From contig JAKOVF010000073.1 of the NCBI GenBank assembly GCA_029782225.1, forward strand, positions 62,001 through 126,000: a DNA stretch of 64,000 bases, given 5' to 3'. Source of the DNA: Chloroflexota bacterium (lineage in GTDB: Bacteria > Chloroflexota > Anaerolineae > Anaerolineales > Villigracilaceae). Positions 36,248-44,808 of this stretch are shown here, piece after piece; the stretch's first letter is position 1, and each line of letters opens with the position of its first letter. A model generated the notes under the pieces. The model was not told where the DNA came from. It did not search any database and was given only the letters and a program-made list of their open reading frames with translations. The translations under genes were made by a program, and so were the position numbers.

Positions 36248-37740
36248 CCTTCCTTCCCTTTCTCTAATGGCAGAGTGACAGTGAAGACAGTTCCCTTTCC
36301 TACAGTGCTTTCGACCTCCACCTTTCCGTCCATCAGCGTGACAAGCGTTTTTACGATGGACAATCCAAGCCCGGCCCCTTGATGCCGGCGGGTGGCATAG
36401 TCTGAGCCGCGGCGAAATGGTTCAAAAATGTCGGGCAGCCGTTCGCCGGGAATGCCGATACCGGTATCGCGAACGACGATGCTCCATTCCCCCTCCCCTT
36501 TCTCAAATGAAACGCAGACTTCACCCTGCTCCGTGAACTTGATCGCATTGCCGATCAGGTTGACAAGGACCTGCTGCAACCGCCCACCGTCACCTATAAC
36601 TGTTTCAGGCAAATCGGGATCAATACATGTTTTGAGTGACAGGCATTTTTCGACAGCAAGTCCACTCATTGTATTTTTCACTACCTGCATCAGGGACTGC
36701 AGGGAAACAGCTTCTTTTTGAATCTTGAGAACACCTGCCTGTGCCTGAGCATGTTCTAGCAAATCATTCACCATATGGATCAAACGCTGAGCACTGGCTT
36801 GTATGCGTCCCGCCATTTCCACTGCATGATCGGATCGCATGGCAATAAGTTCTGCAAAGCCAATGATCGCCGTGAGGGGCGTCCGCATCTCGTGGCTCAC
36901 CACGCCCAGGATGGCATCCTTGGCGCGCTCGACCTCCACCTGGCGTGAAATATCGCGCACAATCGCCACTCTTCCAACTCCCTGTACCTCACTCCACTCA
37001 AAGGCCAGCACGCGCCCGCGCAATTCCTGCTGGACCCTGTGGTTCGATGACAGTTCAGCCAGTCTATTTCCCATCAGCGACAGGGCAACGGGATTGGCAA
37101 GGACTACCTGGTCATCTTCATTCAGAACCACCACGCCATCCGCCACTCCGTTCAAAATGGCAGCATTCTTCTGGGCTTCATTCCGCGCTGTTCGGATCGC
37201 ATTGTTGGCAATGGACATTCCGAGCCATGTCAGAGTTGCAAGGCTGAAGTAGATTGCCATCGGATACGGATTGGGGGAGAGGTGCAGGATGAAAATCAGG
37301 ATATAGCTGTTGACGAGGGATACGAGCAAGGCCACGGCAAAAGCCGCCTGTGCCGGCAGCACAATGCCACCAGCCAGAATCGGCAGAGTCCAGACGATCA
37401 GCCCTCGTCCCGAAAGTTCACGAGGCGTGTCGGAAATGGTTATGACTACAATGATGGTAAGAATAAACAGCCAGCCTGCGAGTGAGCCGGCGCGTTTCCA
37501 GCGGTTAAGGACAAACAGCAGAGGAAATACGAAGAGCGCGAAAAGGCCGCTCAACAGAATTTGCGATGCAACAGGGTCATGGACAACCTCCAGAAACGGA
37601 TCTCCGTAACTGAATGTGGCAATCATCGAGAAGACCGCGGCCGCCGTGAAAAAGGACAGGATGATATTGAGGATCTGTCTTCGACGACGATCGTCCGGAT
37701 CAAAGGTGTCCGGGATCTGCATGAACGTGGAAAGCTTCAT
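36244..37740 (-). CDS. Membrane sensor histidine kinase
   Basis: 498 residues. About six membrane helices (27-190) form an intramembrane sensor, then a short PAS-like domain (GVADGVVVLNEDDQVVLANP), HisKA with the phospho-acceptor His in VSHEMRTPLTAI (about 282), and HATPase with NLIGNAIKFT (N box), DTGIGIPGERLPDIFEPF (G1/F boxes) and GAGLGLSIVKTL (G2). All catalytic boxes are intact. It overlaps the response-regulator gene by 4 nt and the upstream gene by 4 nt, so all three are one operon. Confidence 0.88.
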   Translation of the reverse strand: MKLSTFMQIPDTFDPDDRRRRQILNIILSFFTAAAVFSMIATFSYGDPFLEVVHDPVASQILLSGLFALFVFPLLFVLNRWKRAGSLAGWLFILTIIVVITISDTPRELSGRGLIVWTLPILAGGIVLPAQAAFAVALLVSLVNSYILIFILHLSPNPYPMAIYFSLATLTWLGMSIANNAIRTARNEAQKNAAILNGVADGVVVLNEDDQVVLANPVALSLMGNRLAELSSNHRVQQELRGRVLAFEWSEVQGVGRVAIVRDISRQVEVERAKDAILGVVSHEMRTPLTAIIGFAELIAMRSDHAVEMAGRIQASAQRLIHMVNDLLEHAQAQAGVLKIQKEAVSLQSLMQVVKNTMSGLAVEKCLSLKTCIDPDLPETVIGDGGRLQQVLVNLIGNAIKFTEQGEVCVSFEKGEGEWSIVVRDTGIGIPGERLPDIFEPFRRGSDYATRRHQGAGLGLSIVKTLVTLMDGKVEVESTVGKGTVFTVTLPLEKGKEG

Positions 37741-38645
37741 CGCGGCTCTTCAAAAATCTCAATCATCATCACATGGAATTGTTTCTCTCCCCCATCCTGG
37801 AACTTCACGTCCATCGTGGGTGCAATTTCCCACCATTGTCGCGGCTGGCTGGTCACAAGAAAATTGTCGCTCCATACATGGACTTCCACAGGCCCGAAAG
37901 AAGGTATATGCATTTCGCACAACACGGCCCCATCAGCCGCCACACTTCCCAACCACTCTGTCTTGCTGATCCAGCGCAGGCGGATCTCGTAGTCGTGCGA
38001 GACCTGAGCATCGACAGGAAGCGCATTGACTTTCACAGGGATCCAATTGAGGGCGAGATAACAGAGCGAGCCATTGATCCCTTGGAAAGAGGATTCTTCC
38101 CCAACGACTGCAAAACCGAACATGTCAAATGGTTTTGCAAAGAAGCCATCCTCTTGGAGTGTCCCGGCCGGTTGAACAACAACACCGGCTGTGCCATAAA
38201 ATTGTTCGTCCACATGCGCGGTGAATTTCAGGACCACATCCCTGGATGGGGAAGGGCGAAAGCCGCGTCCACCAATGAGGGTCGCGTTATTGTATTGCTC
38301 GGCAGCAGGTGCTTGCCGCTTTGCCGTTTCGTGTTGAAATGATGTGTCCGGAAAATGTTGGATCGTCAGGCCAGCATCGAAGGCGATTTCGGCCGCGTGC
38401 CAGGCGCTTTCGTTTGAGACTTTTCCGCCACCATTGATGGTTGTAAAGTTCCAAAAAGTAGACGATAGCATCCCCTGGAAGCGGTCTTCCAGGGGCGCGG
38501 GGTTCTGGAATTCGTCAGGCGCTACATTCGCAAGGTTTTCAAGTCGCCTTGTTTCACTCCAGATCGCCCAGGCCGAATATAGCTGGCGGTAATTCAATCC
38601 GAGGAGAACGATGATGGGTATGATGAGCAGGTAGATGATCTTCAT
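37737..38645 (-). CDS. Membrane-anchored protein with a concanavalin-like beta domain (tentative)
   Basis: 302 residues. An N-terminal helix (IIYLLIIPIIVLLGL) anchors the rest outside. The remainder is beta-rich with many aromatics (FTAHVDEQFYGTAGVVVQ, DYEIRLRWIS), as seen in lectin or GH16-like sandwiches, but no catalytic motif is visible. First gene of the kinase operon; it could be an extracytoplasmic ligand binder feeding the kinase. Confidence 0.6.
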   Translation of the reverse strand: MKIIYLLIIPIIVLLGLNYRQLYSAWAIWSETRRLENLANVAPDEFQNPAPLEDRFQGMLSSTFWNFTTINGGGKVSNESAWHAAEIAFDAGLTIQHFPDTSFQHETAKRQAPAAEQYNNATLIGGRGFRPSPSRDVVLKFTAHVDEQFYGTAGVVVQPAGTLQEDGFFAKPFDMFGFAVVGEESSFQGINGSLCYLALNWIPVKVNALPVDAQVSHDYEIRLRWISKTEWLGSVAADGAVLCEMHIPSFGPVEVHVWSDNFLVTSQPRQWWEIAPTMDVKFQDGGEKQFHVMMIEIFEEPR

Positions 38646-38850
38646 TTTGTGTGTTTCTTGCTCGATCCTTTTTATGGGTTATTCAAGGGGCTTTCAGCAA
38701 TCCTCGCAAAGTTCATTCCCATTGGCAAGCCGCATGATACGAAAGTGTGTCGGGAGGTATTGCTTCCGTGTCGGTTTCCAACCGAGATTCCCCCTGAGAT
38801 CAACTATCCTGGTTTGTTAAGATACCCCTTGTCATCCCCCCCAACAGCAC

Positions 38851-38877
38851 TGTAAGTAAGGAATCTCTATACTTACA
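38851..38877. promoter_or_regulatory. Dyad TGTAAGTA-N11-TACTTACA, possible operator
   Basis: Perfect 8-bp inverted repeat, arms at 38851-38858 and 38870-38877, in the divergent intergenic region. The spacing puts half-sites about one and a half to two turns apart, as for dimeric regulators. No T-tract follows, so a terminator is unlikely. Confidence 0.4.
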
Positions 38878-39068
38878 CTTCTAACGCAAAACGTAAATTG
38901 GATGGACATGTTTACGCTGCTAAATGAGTTTGAGGCGATTCGGCCGCACCTGGATGGCAGTGGATCCTGTGCAAACACAGCTGCGCCCCCTGTCGTCCGT
39001 ACTGTGCATGAAAAGATATTCAGAGGCGGCTATCAAGTGGATTACCGACCCTTGCTAAAGCATAACAA

Positions 39069-39124
39069 GAGAATCACGATTATCAAAAACGCGATTCTCC
39101 TGCGGGCGGAAACAAAAGTATAAT
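39069..39124 (+). promoter_or_regulatory. Dyad and -10 element upstream of the first MalT-like gene
   Basis: GAGAATC (39069-39075) and GATTCTC (39093-39099) form a 7-bp dyad just upstream of a perfect TATAAT (39119-39124). No good -35 lies at the right distance; the downstream arm occupies that place, which suits an activator-dependent promoter. The ATG follows 35 bases later. Confidence 0.45.
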
Positions 39125-39159
39125 GACTATGCTGAAATTGCTGGCATTCGTTTAGTGGT

Positions 39160-41898
39160 ATGGGGAGACCTGAGCAATCATCGCAAATCATGTCACTTCG
39201 ACTCCTTTCAACCAAACTGCATATTCCACGCCCCCGCGCAAATAGCGTATCACGGCCACGCCTGACCGAAAAATTGCTCGCTGGGGCGACTAGCCCAGGT
39301 AGATTCGTTTTGCTGTCGGGCCCAGCGGGGTTTGGCAAAACGACCTTGCTGTCTGAATTTGTGGCTGAACACCAGCGACCCGTGGCATGGGTATCTCTTG
39401 ATGAGGCGGATAATGACCTGATCCGATTTTGGACGTACGTGATTACTGCCTGTCAATCGATCCAGCCAGGGGTGGGTGAATCTGCATTGGCATTGTTTCA
39501 AACACCTCAACCGTTGCCAGGCGATGCGATTCCCACGATTCTAATCAACGACATGGCCGGGCTCGAGAGTGATCTGATATTAATCCTGGATGACTATCAC
39601 CTCATCCAGAACCCATCCATCCATTCAGCCTTAGCCTTCCTGCTTGACCACATTCCTGATAAGTTACATCTTGTGCTCTCCACGCGCGTCGATCCGCCCT
39701 GGCCCCTGGCACGTTTTCGCGCCCGCAATCAATTGATTGAGTTACGTGCTGCTGATCTGCGTTTCACCACGGAAGAGGCTGCTGCATTTCTTAATCAGGT
39801 GATGGGCTTGAATCTGTCTGCAGATGACGTGGCTGCTCTCGAGGTGCGAACCGAGGGCTGGGTGGCTGGACTGCAATTAGCCGCCATCTCCATGAAGGGG
39901 CGCAGCGATATCGCCAGTTTCGTTGAAGCCTTTACCGGCAGTCACGTCTACATCGCGGAATATCTGATCGAGGAAGTGCTCCAGCGCCAGCCGGAAGATG
40001 TACAAGCTTTCTTGCTGCAAACGTCTATCCTGGAGCGCCTGAATGCCGGGCTGTGTGAGGCTATCACTGATTGTGAGGATGGACAGTCCATGCTGATGGT
40101 GCTACACAGGGCGAACCTGTTCCTGGTTTCGCTGGATGAAGAGGGCCAATGGTTTCGCTATCACCATCTGTTTGGAGATTTGCTTGCACACCGACTGAAG
40201 CAGACTCTGTTGAGCGATGCCATCCAGGAATTGCATTGCCGGGCCAGCGCATGGTTCGCGCAAAATGGCTTGCTCGACGAAGCCATCCAACATGCCTTGC
40301 TGGGAAAGGATTATGAGCGAGCTATATCATTGGTGGAGCGGGTTGCGCGAACCATGATGTTTACCGGCAGGGTAAATGACCTTAGAAATTGGTTGAAAGC
40401 CTTACCGCAGGAATCTTTTGAGACCCACCTGTTCCTGAAGATTTACCAGGCGTGGATCGATCTCCTGCAAGGAAAAATGGATCTTTCCGAACCGGCCCTG
40501 CTAAACATGGAAACCATGTTGCGCTCTCTGCCATCATCGCCTGAGAACGATACCCTGCTCAAGGAAATGATCGTGATCTTGTCACATTGGGTTGCCCTGG
40601 CGGGGAACACAACCAGAGCGATCCACCTATCCCAGGAAGCGCTGGACTTTTTACCGGAAGGAGACGAAGCAGCTCGCGCCCGCGTTTTTTCTGCCCTGGC
40701 CATTGCCTATGGATCGGAGGGCAATGTTGAAAAAGCTGATGCGGCTTTTCGCGAATGCCTTCGCCTGGCGCGAGCCTCTGCCAACTACACACTGGCTGCC
40801 CACACGATGATGAGGGGTGGAATATGGTTGGGTTATTATGGAAAGCTCCACGAAGCAGCCCGGTTGTACCAGTCGATAATCGATATGGGCATTCAGGCAG
40901 GGCAAAAGATATTCTACCCGGCCGGTCAAGGGTTGATTGGCCTGGCCAGCGTCTACCTGGAATGGAATGAACTGGAGTCCGCCGAAAAAGCATTGCAGCA
41001 GGGGATAGATTTATGTAGTCAGGCTGGGTTGGATGAAGTTTTTACCGGATGGATCCTTAAGTCCCGGTTACGCCAGGCAAAAGGAGATCTCGCGGGCGCC
41101 TTGGAAGAACTCCAGGCACTAGAGCAGGCTTTTCCGAGGTCGGACACTTTTACCCTGACAATCCGTCAGATTCAGGTAAACCTGGCGATGGGGAATATCG
41201 ATCGCGCATCCCGCCTGGCGTTGCCTTTTATGGATTGGCTTAGCATTGAAGAGGAACATGTCTCAACCAGACCCCCAGTTGTAGTAGTAGAAATTGTCGA
41301 ACTGATTCTCGTCCGAGTGTACCTGGCTCAAGGCGAGCCCGAGAAGGCTCTGAAAATGCTCGAAGAGCTTCAGGCTACAGCCGAACCGGGTGGGCGGTTC
41401 GGGCACTTGATAGAAATGTATTTACTCAGAGCGTTAGCTCACCAGAAGCAGAACCAGGGGAAGATGCCTGCAATGGGTATCGAAAGTCTCGGACAGGCTC
41501 TGGCCCTGGCTGAGCCAGAGGGTTATGTTTTGCTATTTGCGGAAGCAGGGGCGGATATAGTACCCCTGTTGAAAGGGATCATGAAGGACCCAGTCGCAGC
41601 TGACCAGGTGAAAAAATACGCGCACAAGCTCTTGAATATTGTTTCAAGGAAGGATAAATCAGCGACATCTCCAATTGAAGGCTCCAGACTCGGAGACGAG
41701 ATGATCGAACCACTAACCGATCGCGAACTGGACGTACTGCGTTTAATCGCCGACGGGCTAAAATACGAAGAAATCGCTGGAACGCTCTTCATTTCATTGA
41801 ACACCGTGCGGACTTACGTCAAGGGGATTTACGGAAAGCTCAACGTCAATAATCGCTCACAAGCAATCGCTCAGGCTCATGAGTACAAACTGATCTAG
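39160..41898 (+). CDS. MalT-type LuxR transcriptional activator
   Basis: 912 residues. A STAND ATPase domain with Walker A GPAGFGKTT (54-62) and LILILDDYHLI leads into winged-helix and TPR-like regions and a C-terminal LuxR helix-turn-helix (about 848-912: LTDRELDVLRLIADGL...NTVRTYVKGIYGKL). MalT-family proteins bind an inducer and ATP, oligomerise and activate promoters. Start at ATG 39160 or 39190 (MSLRLLSTKLH, closer to the family's usual beginning). A perfect palindrome and a reductase gene follow, a likely target. About 50% similar in layout to the second copy at 44.8 kb but clearly diverged. Confidence 0.88.
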   Translation: MGRPEQSSQIMSLRLLSTKLHIPRPRANSVSRPRLTEKLLAGATSPGRFVLLSGPAGFGKTTLLSEFVAEHQRPVAWVSLDEADNDLIRFWTYVITACQSIQPGVGESALALFQTPQPLPGDAIPTILINDMAGLESDLILILDDYHLIQNPSIHSALAFLLDHIPDKLHLVLSTRVDPPWPLARFRARNQLIELRAADLRFTTEEAAAFLNQVMGLNLSADDVAALEVRTEGWVAGLQLAAISMKGRSDIASFVEAFTGSHVYIAEYLIEEVLQRQPEDVQAFLLQTSILERLNAGLCEAITDCEDGQSMLMVLHRANLFLVSLDEEGQWFRYHHLFGDLLAHRLKQTLLSDAIQELHCRASAWFAQNGLLDEAIQHALLGKDYERAISLVERVARTMMFTGRVNDLRNWLKALPQESFETHLFLKIYQAWIDLLQGKMDLSEPALLNMETMLRSLPSSPENDTLLKEMIVILSHWVALAGNTTRAIHLSQEALDFLPEGDEAARARVFSALAIAYGSEGNVEKADAAFRECLRLARASANYTLAAHTMMRGGIWLGYYGKLHEAARLYQSIIDMGIQAGQKIFYPAGQGLIGLASVYLEWNELESAEKALQQGIDLCSQAGLDEVFTGWILKSRLRQAKGDLAGALEELQALEQAFPRSDTFTLTIRQIQVNLAMGNIDRASRLALPFMDWLSIEEEHVSTRPPVVVVEIVELILVRVYLAQGEPEKALKMLEELQATAEPGGRFGHLIEMYLLRALAHQKQNQGKMPAMGIESLGQALALAEPEGYVLLFAEAGADIVPLLKGIMKDPVAADQVKKYAHKLLNIVSRKDKSATSPIEGSRLGDEMIEPLTDRELDVLRLIADGLKYEEIAGTLFISLNTVRTYVKGIYGKLNVNNRSQAIAQAHEYKLI

Positions 41899-41924
41899 AC
41901 CCAAAAATCACATCTTTTTCCAGC

Positions 41925-41950
41925 CCAAATCACATATTCATGTGATTTGG
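41925..41950. promoter_or_regulatory. Perfect 11-bp palindrome CCAAATCACAT-attc-ATGTGATTTGG
   Basis: Arms at 41925-41935 and 41940-41950 with a 4-base centre, plus a third half-site CCAAAAATCACAT at 41901-41913 in the same orientation as the left arm. It lies between the LuxR stop and the reductase start, about 80 bp before the latter. The extra half-site and lack of a solid T-tract favour an operator over a terminator, though a transcript would also fold here. Confidence 0.6.
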
Positions 41951-42028
41951 AACTTTTCCGATTTAAGTATCATGAGAACGCAGCAATCAACAGAATACAA
42001 ACGTCAATTCGTAAATAAGGAGAAAACC

Positions 42029-43036
42029 ATGAAGTACAAAAGCGTAATCGTAACCCGAAAGGGCTCCCCTGAAGTTCTCAAGGTAATTGAGAATGATCTT
42101 CGCGCACCGTTGCCTGGGGAGGCACGGATCAAAATCCACGCCACAAGCGTAGGCCGCACTGATATCGGATATCGCAAAGGCGAATTATCCTTCGCACCTA
42201 AGATACCGTTCGTACCAGGTTATGAAATGATGGGGACGGTGGATGCAGTTGGCGAAGGCGTCACCAATGTAGCTGTGGGTGACCGAGTCGCTGCTTTAAT
42301 TGGCCATGGAGGCTATTCCGAATACATTTACCTGGGCAAAGAACATCTTGTTCACGTTCCCACAACTCTAGACTCTGCGGAAGCCGTAACGCTGATACTG
42401 AACTACGTGTCAGCTTATCAAATGCTTCATCGAACTGCAAAGGTTAAAGCCGGTGATAAGGTGCTCATCATTGGTGCGAGCGGCGGCGTCGGTACCGCAT
42501 TGCTCCAACTTGGCAAGCTGGCTGGTCTCGTCATGTATGGGACAGCTTCTCGCAGTAAACACAACATTCTGACCGAACTGGGAGCTTTACCCATTGATTA
42601 CCACACTCAAGACCTTGTTGATGTGATACATCGAGCAGAACCCAACGGCCTTGATTTCGTATTTGATGGCGTAGGCGGCGAATATGGCAAAATTGGATTG
42701 GAAGTGCTAGGAAAAGGTGGCGAGTTAGTGGAATACACTCCCGCACCTAGTGGGCCAGGCGCAATTGCGTTATTAGGCTGGCTAATTTTGGTAAATTTGT
42801 TGATGTTACCAAATAGAAAATCGATCAAGGGGTATGGAATTTCCGCATTGTATAGAGGGAACAAACGGCCGTTTATGGACGACTTGCCTGTGCTCTTCAA
42901 TCTACTTGGAGAAGGCAAAATAAAACCTATTATCGCAAAAAAGTTCCCCATCCTGGAAGCGGCTCAGGCTAATGAATTGCTGGAAAGCGGACAGGTCACT
43001 GGCAACGTGGTTCTATTGGCGCCCGCGTTGTTATAA
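42029..43036 (+). CDS. Zinc-independent medium-chain reductase (quinone-oxidoreductase-like)
   Basis: 335 residues from ATG 42029, which has AAGGAG seven bases upstream; a longer GTG start would run through the palindrome. The N-terminal GroES-like domain is followed by a Rossmann fold with AGDKVLIIGASGGVGTALLQLGK (nucleotide-binding Gly motif at about 145-155). The structural-zinc cysteines of alcohol dehydrogenases are absent, so it fits the QOR-type NADPH reductases acting on quinones or enones. Lies downstream of the LuxR gene and palindrome, suggesting regulation by it. Confidence 0.8.
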   Translation: MKYKSVIVTRKGSPEVLKVIENDLRAPLPGEARIKIHATSVGRTDIGYRKGELSFAPKIPFVPGYEMMGTVDAVGEGVTNVAVGDRVAALIGHGGYSEYIYLGKEHLVHVPTTLDSAEAVTLILNYVSAYQMLHRTAKVKAGDKVLIIGASGGVGTALLQLGKLAGLVMYGTASRSKHNILTELGALPIDYHTQDLVDVIHRAEPNGLDFVFDGVGGEYGKIGLEVLGKGGELVEYTPAPSGPGAIALLGWLILVNLLMLPNRKSIKGYGISALYRGNKRPFMDDLPVLFNLLGEGKIKPIIAKKFPILEAAQANELLESGQVTGNVVLLAPALL

Positions 43037-43126
43037 GGCTATAAGAAGAATTGATGGTTGTAATGGAAACTTTCTTCGCCCTATGCTCCTGCCTGGGAGC
43101 ACCCACTCTTGATTGAGCAGGTTCAG

Positions 43127-43357
43127 ATGCAAATGGACAAATCTTGCATTTACGAGATTCATGTAGAAGGTCATCTGACGGACAGTTGGTCCGATTGGTT
43201 TGATGGGCTGGCCATTCGCAATGAGCCTAGCGGTGAGACAATTTTGACTGGCGTCTTAGCTGATCAAGCGGCATTGTACGGTGTATTAACCAAAATGCAC
43301 GATCTTAATTTGATCTTGGTCTCCTTACACCGGTTAGCTTCAATAAACGAGGCTTAA
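43127..43357 (+). CDS. Small protein, unknown function
   Basis: 76 residues from ATG 43127 (an upstream TTG would add six). Sequence pattern YEIHVEGHLTDSWSDWFDGLAI ... ETILTGVLADQAALYGVLTKMHDLNLILVSL suggests a small alpha/beta fold. I have the impression that similar small proteins recur near MalT-like genes, but cannot name the family. Lies 90 bp after the reductase and may share its transcript. Confidence 0.6.
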   Translation: MQMDKSCIYEIHVEGHLTDSWSDWFDGLAIRNEPSGETILTGVLADQAALYGVLTKMHDLNLILVSLHRLASINEA

Positions 43358-43427
43358 GTTCCGTGTCCAGCATACCAACCATCCTGGCGCTCGATTGAAA
43401 GTGATCAAGGCATCTCAAGCCAGCCGT

Positions 43428-44090
43428 TCATATTGTCGCGGAAACCAGCGTGCCTGAGGGCGGATCAATTTGTCTCTCGATATCGTATGCAAACCCACTA
43501 AAGACCGTAAGCAGGAGGGTCCCAAGAGCAAAGAACAAAACAACCAGGATAAGGGTCGGATCGTTCACACGGAAGAAATATCCGATGAACGCTAAACCGG
43601 GAAACATGGACAGCCAGGCAATGATGCAGGCAATATACGACCCGGCCCATAATTTTCCAGCGAAACGTCGGAAGCTCATAGGGAGATGAGCATACCACCG
43701 AGCTGGCGGCGTATTGATCCTAGTGCCGACTGCGCCAATGATGATTCCAAGGATGGGAGGAAAAATGCCTCCGCCCACCAGGAGCATGGCGATGGACAAT
43801 AGCATCATGATCAATCCACCGTTCTTCCTCTGAACAAAGAGAGTTGCCCACACGAGCAAGATCATAGAAATGAAGATGGCAAGGATTCCGGTTATGAGAA
43901 GATTCGGAATGATCGTCATCGCCGGCTCTCCTCCCAGGCTGCGAAAGAACGCCGATTCAGGCCAGGAGAGGATCATGATCCCGCCAGGAGCTACGTTGCC
44001 CTGGAATATTTCACCAATTCCGTGTTCGATGCCTGCCAGTGCAAAGATCGCACCGAAGGTTGAAGCGAACACTCTAGTTGCGTTTTTCAT
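43428..44090 (-). CDS. Polytopic membrane protein, unknown function
   Basis: 220 residues from ATG 44090, set by AAAGGAGGAG just upstream. About five hydrophobic helices, the strongest being LLITGILAIFISMILLVWATLFV, MMLLSIAMLLVGGGIFPPILG and LILVVLFFALGTLLLTVFSGF. No transporter signature. It lies 13 nt downstream of the flavodoxin-like gene and is probably cotranscribed with it. Confidence 0.65.
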   Translation of the reverse strand: MKNATRVFASTFGAIFALAGIEHGIGEIFQGNVAPGGIMILSWPESAFFRSLGGEPAMTIIPNLLITGILAIFISMILLVWATLFVQRKNGGLIMMLLSIAMLLVGGGIFPPILGIIIGAVGTRINTPPARWYAHLPMSFRRFAGKLWAGSYIACIIAWLSMFPGLAFIGYFFRVNDPTLILVVLFFALGTLLLTVFSGFAYDIERQIDPPSGTLVSATI

Positions 44091-44103
44091 GTCTCCTCCT
44101 TTA

Positions 44104-44634
44104 TTATCGTGAAATAACAGGCTGGAATTTTTGGGCCAGGCTGTTTGCCCAGGCGCGAATGGCTGTCCAATCGCGCACGTCGTTAGACGGCATCCCGTGA
44201 AGGGGACTGGCCGGTAAACTGGCAATCAAGCTCTCGGGGAAGCGCAACTTCGCCGGGAACTTGCCACCGAATACTTCTATGACGACCGGCGTCAGCCAGG
44301 GAAATTTCGCCAGCTCTGTATCGAGCTGTGCACGCGAACCCTGCATCTCTTTCTCGTCAATGCTGTTCGGGCCGAGCGCGAAAATCGCCACGGGTCGCTG
44401 TGCGAGGGCATCCTCGTTCCGCGAGAGAAAATTGAGTGCATCCTTGTGCCAAAGACCAAAATAGAGAGGAGCTCCCAGCACGACCGCGCCGTATCCGGCG
44501 AGCGTATGCACTTCCCGCATGGGCTGAAGATCCACGCTAAGCCCTCTTTCGCTCAGGGTCGCCGCGATTGCCTCAGCCACTTCCTGCGTTGAGCCATATT
44601 TAGAAGCATAAGCCATCAGGGTTTTTGTTTCCAT
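44104..44634 (-). CDS. Flavodoxin-domain protein (HemG-like)
   Basis: 176 residues. The FMN phosphate loop is YASKYGSTQEVAEAIA near the N-terminus, followed by GYGAVVLGAPLYFGLWHKDALNF, as in flavodoxins of the HemG/protoporphyrinogen-oxidase group. A redox role with FMN is likely; whether the substrate is protoporphyrinogen is not decidable here. Divergent from the second MalT-like gene, which may regulate it. Confidence 0.8.
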   Translation of the reverse strand: METKTLMAYASKYGSTQEVAEAIAATLSERGLSVDLQPMREVHTLAGYGAVVLGAPLYFGLWHKDALNFLSRNEDALAQRPVAIFALGPNSIDEKEMQGSRAQLDTELAKFPWLTPVVIEVFGGKFPAKLRFPESLIASLPASPLHGMPSNDVRDWTAIRAWANSLAQKFQPVISR

Positions 44635-44776
44635 CGATTGATTTTCCTTTTGAAAGATATCTCGTTTCTTTTCAGCTACATCATAGCTTCACCCTTACTC
44701 TCAGTCATCTATCGAAGGTTAGAGTCCAGGTTATATTTATTGGAGACTGATTCATCGATCGGGTAGGCTCGTTATG

Positions 44777-44797
44777 CTCTCCGGCGGAGAGTACAAT
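44777..44797 (+). promoter_or_regulatory. Dyad CTCTCC-ggc-GGAGAG abutting a -10 element
   Basis: Perfect 6-bp arms at 44777-44782 and 44786-44791 are followed directly by TACAAT (44792-44797), a near-consensus -10. The ATG of the LuxR gene is only 11 bases farther (44809), so if this -10 is used the mRNA has a leader of about five bases or less. A dyad in the -35/-10 spacer is the place where MerR-type or auto-repressing factors act. Confidence 0.45.
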
Positions 44798-44808
44798 AAG
44801 CATCGATA

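Larger units (their letters stand above)
38646..39159. other. Divergent intergenic region between the kinase operon and a LuxR gene
   Basis: About 510 bp without a convincing gene; short frames here lack ribosome-binding sites. It must hold promoters for both directions and contains two dyads described separately. The remaining sequence shows nothing I can name. Confidence 0.45.
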
